From Arsukibacterium ikkense (GTDB lineage: Bacteria; Pseudomonadota; Gammaproteobacteria; Enterobacterales; Alteromonadaceae), in the NCBI RefSeq assembly GCF_000987775.1, contig NZ_LAHO01000010.1, positions 113,874-177,873 on the forward strand: a DNA stretch of 64,000 nucleotides, given 5' to 3'. The translations under genes were made by a program, and so were the position numbers. The notes under the pieces are model-generated. The model worked only from the letters and a program-made list of their open reading frames with translations. It searched no databases and was not told the origin of the DNA. Positions 10,498-18,902 of the stretch are shown here, piece after piece. Numbering within the stretch: position 1 is the stretch's first letter; each line of letters opens with the position of its first letter.

Positions 10498-10553
10498 GTA
10501 AATAATACTGGAAAACTGAGAGCGCAATGTGCTCCCTATTATGATTGATTGGC

Positions 10554-10748
10554 CTACTGCTCAACTTTATTATCCTGTTGCGGCTCGGCTAGTCTGGCTT
10601 TGACAATATCTATCAGTGCCTGACCTTCATATGCCGCTAACTCAGGATCTACTTTATGCAGGATTTCAGCCACCTGTTATATTGCTGGAGCAACAACCTC
10701 CGGTTTTTCCTCTGCCAGTATTAGTAGTCTTCTATGCTTATCTACCAT
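10554..10748 (-). pseudogene. Small decayed reading frame with in-frame stop
   Basis: A 65-codon minus-strand frame reads MVDKHRRLLILAEEK and onward, meets TAA at codon 24 (10679-10677), and resumes in frame as VAEILHKVDPELAAYEGQAL down to a TAG at 10554. Both halves have protein-like composition in one frame, suggesting a recently broken gene of about 64 residues. There is no good ribosome-binding site. The family is not recognised. It lies between the toxin-antitoxin promoter and the dioxygenase gene and fills most of the 10498-10855 gap. Confidence 0.35.
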
Positions 10749-10855
10749 TCGATTTTTCTGCTAAGACATAGCGATATTTCGCAATATTGCTGCTATTGCT
10801 TAGTAAGGTTAGCCGGCGTAGCCTGAAGGCTGATTTAGAACAGGAGCAGCACTTT

Positions 10856-11662
10856 ATGAACCAAGCCCTGGCACCGGTATGGTATCTGCCGCATGGTGGC
10901 GGCCCGCTACCATTACTGAATGACCCCCAGCACAGCCCCCTTATCCGGTTTCTTAGCGAGCTGAGCCACAGTATTGAGCACAACAGCAAACCCGCAGCGT
11001 TACTGGTTATCAGTGCTCACTGGGAAACAGCAGAGCCTACGCTTAGCTCAGCGGCACAGCCCAGCCTGTTTTATGATTATTCTGGCTTCCCGCCAGCAAG
11101 TTATCAGTTAAATTACCCGGTAGCCGGCGCGCCCGAACTGGCATCACAAATAGCAGCAAAACTGCAGCAAGCGGGCTTTGCGGCAGCGCTGAACCCTGAC
11201 CGCGGGCTGGATCATGGCGTGTTTGTGCCGTTAATGCTATTGCGGCCGCAGGCAGATATTCCGCTGCTGCAATTGTCGCTGTTACAGGGGCTTGATCCAA
11301 AAACACATATTGCACTTGGCGAAGCGATAAGCTTTTTGCGGGCGCAAAACGTGTTAATTATTGGCTCGGGCATGAGCTTTCACAATATGCAGGCGTTTTT
11401 CCGGGATGATATCGTCACTGATACTCAAGTAGCAGATTTTAATCAATACCTTATCGACAGCCTGCAGCCTGAGCTCAGCTACCAGGAACAGGCAACGCTT
11501 CTGACTCACTGGCAGCAGGCACCTTACGCCCGTTTAATGCACCCGCGCGAAGAACACCTGCTACCTTTACATGTTTGCTTTGGCGCCGCCAAAGGCAGCC
11601 CGGTAAAGGTGCTGTTTAACGATAACGTCATTAATAAAACCGTACTGGCCTTTGGCTGGTAA
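10856..11662 (+). CDS. DODA-type extradiol ring-opening dioxygenase (YgiD/LigB family)
   Basis: 268-residue class III extradiol dioxygenase, close in length to E. coli YgiD (4,5-DOPA dioxygenase). Metal-binding His motifs of the LigB superfamily are visible: YLPHGGGPLPLL near the N-terminus, VISAHWE at about residues 53-59, and GLDHGVFVPLMLL mid-protein, with GSGMSFHNMQ later. The natural substrate is not evident. The frame is open from 10787, but ATG 10856 is preferred because AGGAG sits 9 bp upstream and the product then begins just before the first conserved motif. Monocistronic. An inverted repeat TGGCTGG/CCAGCCA overlaps the stop codon (11653-11672). Confidence 0.9.
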   Translation: MNQALAPVWYLPHGGGPLPLLNDPQHSPLIRFLSELSHSIEHNSKPAALLVISAHWETAEPTLSSAAQPSLFYDYSGFPPASYQLNYPVAGAPELASQIAAKLQQAGFAAALNPDRGLDHGVFVPLMLLRPQADIPLLQLSLLQGLDPKTHIALGEAISFLRAQNVLIIGSGMSFHNMQAFFRDDIVTDTQVADFNQYLIDSLQPELSYQEQATLLTHWQQAPYARLMHPREEHLLPLHVCFGAAKGSPVKVLFNDNVINKTVLAFGW

Positions 11663-11700
11663 AAGCCAGCCATTAACACATTGCACAGTGCAGAACAGGC

Positions 11701-12213
11701 CTAGGGCAAAGCTTCAGGCTCGAACTCAGCAAACGGCTTATAGTTTGGATTACACAGCACTTTTGCGGCATTATTAGTTTTGTAATATTTATACAACTCA
11801 CTGCCGCCGGTGTTACTGATAAACTGCTCAAGCGTAATATTATCTTTTTCATATTCCAGTAATTGCCAAAAGCCATAGAAGCCTTTAAACCAGTAATAGA
11901 AAAATATCAAGCCAACGCCAGCTAGCAGAGAGATAGCTTTGCCTATCGTGCGATAACTTCTGGCACAGTGCGTGAAAAACCAGACTGCACTGGCCATGGC
12001 GGCTAGTAAAAATGCAAAAAAGGGCGTCAACGCCCCATCGTCTTTACCACTCCAGACATGACTCAGACACAGCTGCTGATCTTCCGGAAATAAGGTGATA
12101 ATCAAGGTTACTTTAAACAGAAAGTAAATTAGCACCACAGCAAAAACCGCGTTAAGCAGCTCAGTGCCGCCCGTCCATTTTCTTAACACCCTAATATCCT
12201 TATCTGTCTGCAT
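11701..12213 (-). CDS. Hypothetical membrane protein
   Basis: About 170 residues, family not recognised. Three hydrophobic segments are visible: VFAVVLIYFLFKVTLIITLF, FFAFLLAAMASAVWFFTH and ISLLAGVGLIFFYYWF. They are followed by a soluble C-terminal tail of about 55 residues rich in Lys, Asn and Tyr. The frame is open to a TTG at 12222, but the ATG at 12213 is chosen; neither has a strong ribosome-binding site. Transcribed alone, convergent with the dioxygenase gene. Confidence 0.6.
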   Translation of the reverse strand: MQTDKDIRVLRKWTGGTELLNAVFAVVLIYFLFKVTLIITLFPEDQQLCLSHVWSGKDDGALTPFFAFLLAAMASAVWFFTHCARSYRTIGKAISLLAGVGLIFFYYWFKGFYGFWQLLEYEKDNITLEQFISNTGGSELYKYYKTNNAAKVLCNPNYKPFAEFEPEALP

Positions 12214-12332
12214 TGTCTTCAAGGTAGCTGAGATTTTATCCTTTCAGCTAAAAGAAAACATCGACAGCAATTGTTCTAAATTCACAACAAACAGACCAAG
12301 CGCAGCCTTCTTTTAATGTGTAGTAGAAGCCA

Positions 12333-13250
12333 TCAAAACCCACACTGCAGGCGCAGCGCATCGATATCTTCAGCGGTCAGGCTTTGCTGCTGCGGGTTTA
12401 GGGTGTAATGCATTACCGAAGTGCTGCTGTCGGTGTGGCCCAGCCCCAGGGCGTGGCCAAATTCATGCGCCAGCGTTAACTGCAGGGCAGCAGGGGTGCT
12501 GTAGGCGAAAATAGTCATGCTGCGCTTACCATTACTTATTTCCATTAAGCCTACTTCGGCCGCCAGCAGTGGCTGTTGATCCGCCAGCATGGCATTGCGA
12601 TCAGCCACCGTATCATTCAGATACTGATGCTCGCGCTGTAATTGCGCCTGTTGCTCATTTAAACGCTGCGCCTGTTGTTGCAGTTGTTGCTCGCGCTGTT
12701 GTAAATGCTGTTGTTGCTGGCGCAGGCTGGTTAGATTACGCTGATTAGCATTGGCCGCTTGCTGATTAAACTCGGCAATATCGGCGGCAAACTGCTGGTT
12801 TTGCACTGCAAATTCACGCTGGCGCCGTTGCAATTGCTCGCTTTGCTGCACCAGATTTGCAGCACGTTGATCGATGTTGCTGTCGTAACGCTGAATATTG
12901 CGCTGTAAAAGTGCTTGTTGCAGCAACTGCTGCTGGCGCTCGTCATAACGAAAATTAATGGGAAAACCGTCCAGGCTGTCATAGCGAAATAACTCCTGAT
13001 CAAAAGCCGTATTCCACTGTGCGGCAGCATTATGAGCAGCCTGTTCGGCCTGCTCAGCGCTTAACACAAAGGCCGGATCTAGCTGGCCAATACGCCACAG
13101 CACCGGCGTTTGGCATAACTGGCGTTGCAGCGCTTGCTCTGCGCCCTGCTTAAGCACCTGCGGCACCGGCCCGGTTACTCCAGACCAGGCTGATAACAGC
13201 AAATAACTGCCCAATAACAGCAAAGCAAAAAAAACCACTCTGGCCAGCAT
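12333..13250 (-). CDS. Matrixin-like zinc metalloprotease with Gln-rich coiled-coil insert
   Basis: 305-residue secreted or membrane-anchored metzincin. The N-terminal hydrophobic helix (about residues 3-22) is a signal or anchor. An N-terminal catalytic half follows (PVLWRIGQLDPAFVLSAEQ; AAAQWNTAF). Residues of about 100-215 form a Gln/Leu-rich coiled coil with repeats such as QQQQHLQQREQQLQQQ. The zinc motif HEFGHALGLGH is at 262-272 and the Met-turn SVMHY at about 278-282. The coiled coil splits the catalytic domain between its N-terminal strands and the active-site helix, which is unusual. ATG 13250 is preceded by GAGG at 8 bp. Substrate unknown. Confidence 0.82.
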   Translation of the reverse strand: MLARVVFFALLLLGSYLLLSAWSGVTGPVPQVLKQGAEQALQRQLCQTPVLWRIGQLDPAFVLSAEQAEQAAHNAAAQWNTAFDQELFRYDSLDGFPINFRYDERQQQLLQQALLQRNIQRYDSNIDQRAANLVQQSEQLQRRQREFAVQNQQFAADIAEFNQQAANANQRNLTSLRQQQQHLQQREQQLQQQAQRLNEQQAQLQREHQYLNDTVADRNAMLADQQPLLAAEVGLMEISNGKRSMTIFAYSTPAALQLTLAHEFGHALGLGHTDSSTSVMHYTLNPQQQSLTAEDIDALRLQCGF

Positions 13251-13420
13251 GAATTAACCTCAGGTTAGTTAAAAGCGACGAACTAATATCTCAGTATATT
13301 TCAGCAACAATAATAATTGGCAGACATTTCCCATTTTTATTGGTTTAGCCAGATCGCGCTTGAGCACAATGGCCGCTTTGCCTACAATGGCGCTTATTAT
13401 AGTTACCACAGAGCATAGCC

Positions 13421-13699
13421 ATGAACGACATCACCACAAATGACAGCACCACAACTGACACCACCGCCCGGCCAGCCTTACCCGACAGGCTTTGTGTCAA
13501 TCCGCGCAGCAAACATTATGTCGCCGAAATTTTTAACCACGACGTCGGTATCCGCTTAAATGGCAAAGAGCGTTTTGATGTTGAAGAATATTGCATTAGT
13601 GAAGGTTGGGTAAAAGTTGCCGCCGCCAAAGCGCTGGACCGCCGTGGCCAGCCATTATTAATGACCGTTAAAGGCACGGTTGAAGCCTTCTATCGTTAA
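13421..13699 (+). CDS. DUF3297 family protein
   Basis: 92 residues. A Thr/Asp-rich leader (about 20 residues) precedes the conserved DUF3297 core: LPDRLCVNPRSKHYV, then DVGIRLNGKERFDVEEYC, then GWVKVAAAKALDRRGQP and KGTVEAFYR at the end. Function unknown; small cytosolic protein found widely in Proteobacteria. It lies 27 bp upstream of the GST gene on the same strand, so co-transcription is possible. Confidence 0.87.
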   Translation: MNDITTNDSTTTDTTARPALPDRLCVNPRSKHYVAEIFNHDVGIRLNGKERFDVEEYCISEGWVKVAAAKALDRRGQPLLMTVKGTVEAFYR

Positions 13700-13726
13700 A
13701 CGATTCTAAGTGCCAGGGAGCTTGCC

Positions 13727-14407
13727 GTGTATCAACTATATATAGCCAATAAAAACTACTCTTCCTGGTCGCTGCGGCCCTGGTTACTGTTACAGCAACT
13801 GAATATTCCGTTTGCAGAAAAGCTGCAGCAATTTCAGGTTGATAACTATGATAATTTCCGCAGGTTTTCACCCACCGCTAAGGTGCCCTGTCTGCATGAT
13901 GGTAACACCGTGGTGTGGGAATCGCTGGCGATAGTGGAATATCTGGCTGAGCGCCATGCCGGGGTCTGGCCGGCAGATGCAGCAGCGCGCAACTATGCCC
14001 GCTGCGCAGCCAGTGAAATGCATGCCGGTTTTAGTACCCTGCGCAATGTCTGCACCATGAACTGCGGGGTGCGGGCACAGCTGGTTAATCCACCGCCGGC
14101 GCTGGCACAAGAACTTTCTCGATTAGATGAATTATGGCAGCAAGGCTTAAACCAATTTGGCGGGCCTTTTCTGGCAGGGCCCGACTTTACGGCGGTTGAT
14201 GCGTTTTTTGCACCCGTGGCATTTCGGGTGCAAAGTTTTGATCTTAAATTAAGCGCCAATGCCATGGCCTATGTTAAACAACTACTGGCGTTACCTGCCA
14301 TGCAGGCCTGGTACCAGGCCGCATTACTGGAAAGCTGGCGTGAACCGAGCCATGAAGCAGAAATAGGTTTGTTTGGCACAATAACAAAAGACTACCGGCA
14401 GAATTAG
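13727..14407 (+). CDS. Glutathione S-transferase family protein
   Basis: 226-residue cytosolic GST. The N-terminal thioredoxin-like domain (1-80) shows YIANKNYSSWSLRPWLLL, with the Ser-Trp-Ser pattern at the glutathione site, then VPCLHDGNTVVWESLAIVEY, the canonical Pro and Glu-Ser motif that holds glutathione. The helical C-terminal domain contains GPDFTAVDAFFAPV, the N-capping-box region. The start is GTG 13727, with GGAG 6 bp upstream; no in-frame ATG fits. It follows the DUF3297 gene closely. Substrate cannot be told from the sequence. Confidence 0.92.
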   Translation: MYQLYIANKNYSSWSLRPWLLLQQLNIPFAEKLQQFQVDNYDNFRRFSPTAKVPCLHDGNTVVWESLAIVEYLAERHAGVWPADAAARNYARCAASEMHAGFSTLRNVCTMNCGVRAQLVNPPPALAQELSRLDELWQQGLNQFGGPFLAGPDFTAVDAFFAPVAFRVQSFDLKLSANAMAYVKQLLALPAMQAWYQAALLESWREPSHEAEIGLFGTITKDYRQN

Positions 14408-14484
14408 GCCGGCACAAAACCAGTGTGGCAAGTTGCAGCCTGAGGTATCCTTAAGCTAAGCAATCAGAATTAAGCAGGACAGTG

Positions 14485-14823
14485 ATGAGTAAAAACAGTG
14501 GTGGTGCACAGGCCTATCAGCAGCAGGAACAGGGCTATCGCGACAAAGCATTAAAAATGTATCCCTGGGTATGTGGCCGTTGTGCCCGCGAGTTTGTGCA
14601 CTCTAATTTGCGTGAACTGACGGTGCATCATGTTGATCACAACCACAGCAATAACCCCAGCGATGGCAGCAACTGGGAATTACTCTGTATTTATTGCCAC
14701 GACAATGAACACAATAAATTCCACGAATTTGTGCTGTACGGTGGCACCACCGAGCAAAAAGTGGCCGCCGCAACCCATAACCCTTTTGCCGATCTCAAAG
14801 CCTTGCTGAATAAACCCAAGTAA
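14485..14823 (+). CDS. yajD: YajD family HNH nuclease
   Basis: 112-residue small HNH-motif protein. A Cys pair, CGRCAREF, and a later CIYCHDNEH form the zinc knuckle. Between them is the HNH core LTVHHVDHNHSNNPSDGS. The length and order match E. coli YajD (115 residues). ATG 14485 is preferred to the GTG at 14482, since AGGA then sits 6 bp away. Nuclease activity of YajD is predicted from the motif. It is a separate gene downstream of GST with a 77-bp gap. Confidence 0.92.
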   Translation: MSKNSGGAQAYQQQEQGYRDKALKMYPWVCGRCAREFVHSNLRELTVHHVDHNHSNNPSDGSNWELLCIYCHDNEHNKFHEFVLYGGTTEQKVAAATHNPFADLKALLNKPK

Positions 14824-14847
14824 CGGCCGGCAACTGCGCCTTGTTAC

Positions 14848-15087
14848 TTAATGACGTATGGTGATGTTGGGAGCCGTATCGATTTCACCCTCTTGATCGA
14901 TGGCGGCAAACCGATCACCGGCTCGTAAAACGGCCAGATTGCCAGCAGGGGTGTGGCGAACAAAAGCCAGCTGGTAACCAAAGTGTTGCAGTTCGGCCAC
15001 AGAAAATTTTTGTGCCAGATTAAGCTCATCCCAGAACGGTTGTATTTCCCTAGTCGACTGGCGCCTTTCAACAAGTGCAGTTTGCAT
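14848..15087 (-). CDS. Small hypothetical protein
   Basis: 79 residues, family not recognised. The sequence is soluble and mixed alpha/beta (IQPFWDELNLAQKFSVAELQ, then LAVLRAGDRFAAIDQEGEID). No signal or membrane segment. The frame is open to 15168, but ATG 15087 has AAGGTG 8 bp upstream and is preferred. The C-terminal hydrophobic-Gly pattern resembles a short beta-hairpin; no function is proposed. Confidence 0.6.
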   Translation of the reverse strand: MQTALVERRQSTREIQPFWDELNLAQKFSVAELQHFGYQLAFVRHTPAGNLAVLRAGDRFAAIDQEGEIDTAPNITIRH

Positions 15088-15390
15088 TAGGTACACACCT
15101 TTTTTGATATGACGAACACTATGTCGGGTTGACAGATTCTTTATCAACCTTATTTTGGCCTGATTCAAACCGTGGCCAGTTTTAGTATATGCAGCCCTTG
15201 CTGCTTTTTCATACGCATCACCGATAAAAGGTTAGCTTTTCTGACAAACGGTATCGCTGCCAGCAAAGTGTATTTTTAAGTCTATCGGTTATTTCCGATT
15301 TATTTTAGCAGCTTAGGTTGCCACTACCGCAACCAGAATAACGTTAAAGACGATGGGTTCCATATATGGTACAAATTTTATCGTGCTGCA

Positions 15391-15419
15391 TTGCCTTACC
15401 AACCCGCATTCGTTAACAT
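15391..15419 (+). promoter_or_regulatory. Candidate promoter of the GGDEF-EAL gene
   Basis: -35 TTGCCT (15391-15396), 17-bp spacer, -10 TAACAT (15414-15419), predicting a 5' leader of about 80 nt. It lies in the 15088-15507 divergent gap, which otherwise shows no gene or structured RNA that could be recognised. Proposed from matches to consensus only. Confidence 0.3.
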
Positions 15420-15507
15420 AGCGAATACAAACACGGAAAATGTTAACAACTTTACCTGTACAGCCCACGCATGGATGTAGCCGTGGTTTGCTTTTAACGG
15501 AAATACT

Positions 15508-17772
15508 ATGTTAAACCGCATAAAACAGCTGCTGTTGTTAACTGAATCCGATCTTAGCTCTACCTCAGTACAAAAGCTGCAACAAAGCACGTTACGAATA
15601 ATACTCAGCTCCGGCTTGTTACTGGTGCTAGCTATCGCTGTTCACAGTTCATGGCAGGCCTATCAGGCCAATGCCAGCTACATTATTGCTATTACTTCAG
15701 GTTTTTATCTGGTTTTACTGCTGGCACTGTATTTCTCTGCCAAATCTTTGCTTCTCAGTAAAACGCTGCTGCTGTTCACGGTATTTAGCGCGGGCTTATG
15801 CATGCTGTTGTTTATTGATAATTTTGAACTGTCCAAGCTGGGCGTAATCTTTGTCTACATAGCGCCGGTAATTGCCATGCTGTTTTTCTCCCGCAGTATG
15901 ACATTAGTCGTTATGCTGTTAAATTTTATACCCTATCTGTATCTGATGTTTGGCACTGGGCCCATCAATCTGTTTAATATCTCTATTACGCTGCCGGCAA
16001 CGCCGGCCTATTTACACAGCTTGCTGTTTTTGTTTTTTAATCTGTGTATACCTCTGGCAGTAATGCGGGTTATCAGCACGTTAAAGCGCAATTCTACTGC
16101 GTTACAGCAACAAAACCTCATTATCAGCCAAAGTAATACTCTGTATCAGGACATGTTTAATCAGCAAAGCAAAGCTACCCTGCTGTTAAGCAGCGACGGT
16201 GAAATATTAAAAGCTAACGACAAAGCACAAACACTGCTTAAGCTTGATAATGCTGAACAGGGCAATATTAAAGCACTGCTAAAAGCGTCCACAGAGCAGC
16301 ACAATTTTTGGCTTGGCCACGAAACCGAATGCTGTCTTAAAGCAAACCCGTCGACGTATTTACTGCTTAACCACCTGTGCCGCACCCAACACCAACACCA
16401 CTTAGTGCAGCTTGATAACATCACCCCTTTAAAACAATTGCATCAGAAACTCACCTCCAGCGATCAAAAACAGAATTTATGGCGCCACTATGACTCACTG
16501 ACGTCGTTGCCTGAGCACAGCTTTTTTCTGCAGTTGATTAAACAGTTTGGTGAATGTAAAGCAGGCAGCCTGATGATGATCGTGCGATTGTGTAATGTTA
16601 AAGCCTTTAATCATGCGCACAGTTATCAGGCAGGAGATGAACTACTGACCCTGTTTGCGACAGAATTTCAGCAAGCCTTACCTGACAAAGTGTTGTCGGC
16701 CAGATTGCGTGGGGTAAAGTTTATTTTATGGTACGCCATGCCGGAACACAGCACCTCTTTTACGGATGAAGTACATAACATCCAGCGAACCCTGCCTAAA
16801 CTGCTTAGCCTCAGTAGCGGTAAGCTGCAGACAATGTATGAAATCGGTGTCAGTATTTGTAATGAAACCATCCCGGCCCCAGAACTGATGCTGGAGCAAT
16901 GTGAAGCCGCCCTGGAAACTGCCGATGCTTACACCAGACCTTTATCATATTATCAGGCCGATGTTCTGGAACAACAAAACCAGCAATTGAAATTGCTGGC
17001 CGAATTTAGAATGGGCTTACAACTTGATACGCCCGTGTTGTGGCTGCAACCTAAAGTTCAACCCGATGGTACTATCGTTAGTTTTGAAGCCTTACTGCGC
17101 TGGCAGGATAACGAGGGCAACCACATTGCACCCGACAGCCTGGTGGCATTGGCCGAGCGTTATGGCTTTATGGTGCAGTTGTCTCTTTGCGTGCTGGCTA
17201 AGGCTATGGCAATTATTAAGCAATTTAACCAACTTAATATTCACTACCCTGTTGCCATTAACCTGACCGGTTCTGATCTGCTGTCTGACGAGTTTTACAA
17301 TACCCTGATTGATATTGCCACCCACCAGCCACAGTTATTACAGATGCTTAGCCTGGAATTGACAGAAAACAGCGTGGTGCGCCATCAACAGCCGCTGTTT
17401 AATAAGCTATTGGTACTAACCCGCTTAGGCTACGACATTGCGCTTGACGATTTTGGTACCGGTCAGGCGTCACTCAGTACCTTAAGCCAGCTGTCGGTCA
17501 GTACTGTTAAACTGGATAGAACTTTTTTGCAAAATATCCCGGCCGATCAGCGTCAGACTCAGCTGATCCAGTCGGTCATGCAAATGGCCAAAACCTTAAA
17601 ACTGGCGCTTATTATTGAAGGGGTGGAAACCGACATTCAACGCCGTTTTTTGCAGTCTCTGGGCGCACAACTGATGCAGGGTTACTATTTTTCCAGGCCA
17701 CAACCGGTAGCTTACTGGTTAACCCAGCTAACGAATAATGAGCTGGCTACAAAACAGCTTGCCAGCCAGTAG
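15508..17772 (+). CDS. Membrane GGDEF-EAL protein, degenerate GGDEF, intact EAL
   Basis: 754-residue c-di-GMP signalling protein of the inner membrane. Six or so hydrophobic helices occupy residues 25-190 (7TM-like input module). A PAS-like stretch follows (about 205-300), then a GGDEF fold (about 320-490) in which the signature has become RGVKF, so cyclase activity is not expected. The EAL domain (about 500-750) keeps the catalytic set: FEALLRW, AINLTGSDLL, LELTEN, ALDDFGTG, VKLDRTFL, IIEGVET and GYYFSRP. It is therefore a probable phosphodiesterase. The ribosome-binding site ACGGA lies 7 bp before ATG 15508. Confidence 0.9.
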   Translation: MLNRIKQLLLLTESDLSSTSVQKLQQSTLRIILSSGLLLVLAIAVHSSWQAYQANASYIIAITSGFYLVLLLALYFSAKSLLLSKTLLLFTVFSAGLCMLLFIDNFELSKLGVIFVYIAPVIAMLFFSRSMTLVVMLLNFIPYLYLMFGTGPINLFNISITLPATPAYLHSLLFLFFNLCIPLAVMRVISTLKRNSTALQQQNLIISQSNTLYQDMFNQQSKATLLLSSDGEILKANDKAQTLLKLDNAEQGNIKALLKASTEQHNFWLGHETECCLKANPSTYLLLNHLCRTQHQHHLVQLDNITPLKQLHQKLTSSDQKQNLWRHYDSLTSLPEHSFFLQLIKQFGECKAGSLMMIVRLCNVKAFNHAHSYQAGDELLTLFATEFQQALPDKVLSARLRGVKFILWYAMPEHSTSFTDEVHNIQRTLPKLLSLSSGKLQTMYEIGVSICNETIPAPELMLEQCEAALETADAYTRPLSYYQADVLEQQNQQLKLLAEFRMGLQLDTPVLWLQPKVQPDGTIVSFEALLRWQDNEGNHIAPDSLVALAERYGFMVQLSLCVLAKAMAIIKQFNQLNIHYPVAINLTGSDLLSDEFYNTLIDIATHQPQLLQMLSLELTENSVVRHQQPLFNKLLVLTRLGYDIALDDFGTGQASLSTLSQLSVSTVKLDRTFLQNIPADQRQTQLIQSVMQMAKTLKLALIIEGVETDIQRRFLQSLGAQLMQGYYFSRPQPVAYWLTQLTNNELATKQLASQ

Positions 17773-17816
17773 CGCCATACTCAACGCTGCAGGCTCGACC
17801 GCAATTCGGGCCAACC

Positions 17817-17836
17817 AGCCGGAAAAGGCTTTTTTA
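17817..17836 (+). terminator. Weak intrinsic terminator after the GGDEF-EAL gene
   Basis: Short stem AGCC/GGCT (17817-17820 and 17827-17830) with a GGAAAA loop, followed by six T residues. It lies between convergent genes, 45 bp after the GGDEF-EAL stop. Confidence 0.4.
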
Positions 17837-17867
17837 TCAATGCCAACAGCAAGTTAAGTAAGCAACG

Positions 17868-18803
17868 TTAGCGGCCGGCTGTATCGTTAAAGTGCAAAGT
17901 TTGATAGCGCTTCTCCATCAACTCGCGCATTATTGCCGCTTCAGTATGGCTAATACCTAACTCAGCCCGCAGCCGCTTTAATAGCGGCTCGGTTTCTTCG
18001 GCAAATTTGCCATCTTTAAACGCCTGATCCAACGCCAGTTGGAAAAATTGCCGACGACGCGACAATTGTTCGGAAAAACCCGACGCCAGAATACCGGCCG
18101 GCAACGCTACCATGCCAATACCGACAATCGTAATTAAACCACCAAACAAGCGGCCCAAACCGGTTACCGGCGTGACATCGCCATAGCCTACTGTGGTTAA
18201 TGTCACCAGCGACCACCACATGGCTTGTGGAATAGAGCTGAAATGCTCCGGTTGAATGTCTTTTTCCAGGGTATACATCGCACAGGCGGCAACCAGCATA
18301 ATAATAAACAGCACTGAAAACGCCGCAAATAATGAGTAGCGTTCTTCTTTAAACACATTTAACAGTAGCTGCATTGCTCGTGAATAACGGCTGAGTTTAA
18401 ATACCCGTAATAACCGGAACACCCGCAGATAACGTAAATCGGTTTGAATAAAGAAGCCCAGATAAAACGGCAGAATAGCCAGTAAATCGATAATGGCTAG
18501 TGGTGAGCGAATATAATGCAAACGCTTTTGCATATTACTGCCTGCTTGCTGCTGGTAATACGGTGTATCGACACAACTCCAGATCCTGGCTGCGTATTCC
18601 ACCGTAAAAATGGCAATCGAAAGCAGTTCAAAATAAATAAAATGCTGATAATAAACCTGCTCGATGGCTTCGATAGAGTGCAGCACTAACGCAATAACAT
18701 TCAGACCAATAAGTAAAATTAGCAGGGTATCTACCCACAAATAGCGTTTATCATACTCTGTGGAGGGCTCCAGGCATTTCGCCATAACGCTGCGTGATAT
18801 CAT
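17868..18803 (-). CDS. Voltage-gated-type potassium channel
   Basis: 311-residue six-helix ion channel of the inner membrane. S1-S3 span about residues 23-115. S4 at 124-142 carries regularly spaced arginines (RYLRVFRLLRVFKLSRYSR). The pore helix and K+ selectivity filter read TTVGYGDVTP (filter TVGYGD 204-209), and S6 is GGLITIVGIGMVALPAGIL. A cytoplasmic tail of about 65 residues is helical and charged. This architecture matches bacterial Kv-like channels (KvAP/Kch type), and selectivity for K+ is strongly indicated. ATG 18803 has AAGGA about 6 bp upstream. Confidence 0.93.
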   Translation of the reverse strand: MISRSVMAKCLEPSTEYDKRYLWVDTLLILLIGLNVIALVLHSIEAIEQVYYQHFIYFELLSIAIFTVEYAARIWSCVDTPYYQQQAGSNMQKRLHYIRSPLAIIDLLAILPFYLGFFIQTDLRYLRVFRLLRVFKLSRYSRAMQLLLNVFKEERYSLFAAFSVLFIIMLVAACAMYTLEKDIQPEHFSSIPQAMWWSLVTLTTVGYGDVTPVTGLGRLFGGLITIVGIGMVALPAGILASGFSEQLSRRRQFFQLALDQAFKDGKFAEETEPLLKRLRAELGISHTEAAIMRELMEKRYQTLHFNDTAGR

Positions 18804-18902
18804 AGTTTTCCTTGTTGCTATGCTAAACAGGATATAGGTACTAGCGCCCTGTAAGCCATAATGTTAACGCAGCAACCTGGCCGCTTCAAACTCGAATACT
18901 CG

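Noticed and set aside
12597..12860. Gln/Leu-rich repetitive DNA in the metalloprotease gene, at first sight a tandem repeat
   Set aside because: The repetition comes from coiled-coil codons (CAG/CAA/CTG) and has no fixed unit; it is protein-driven.
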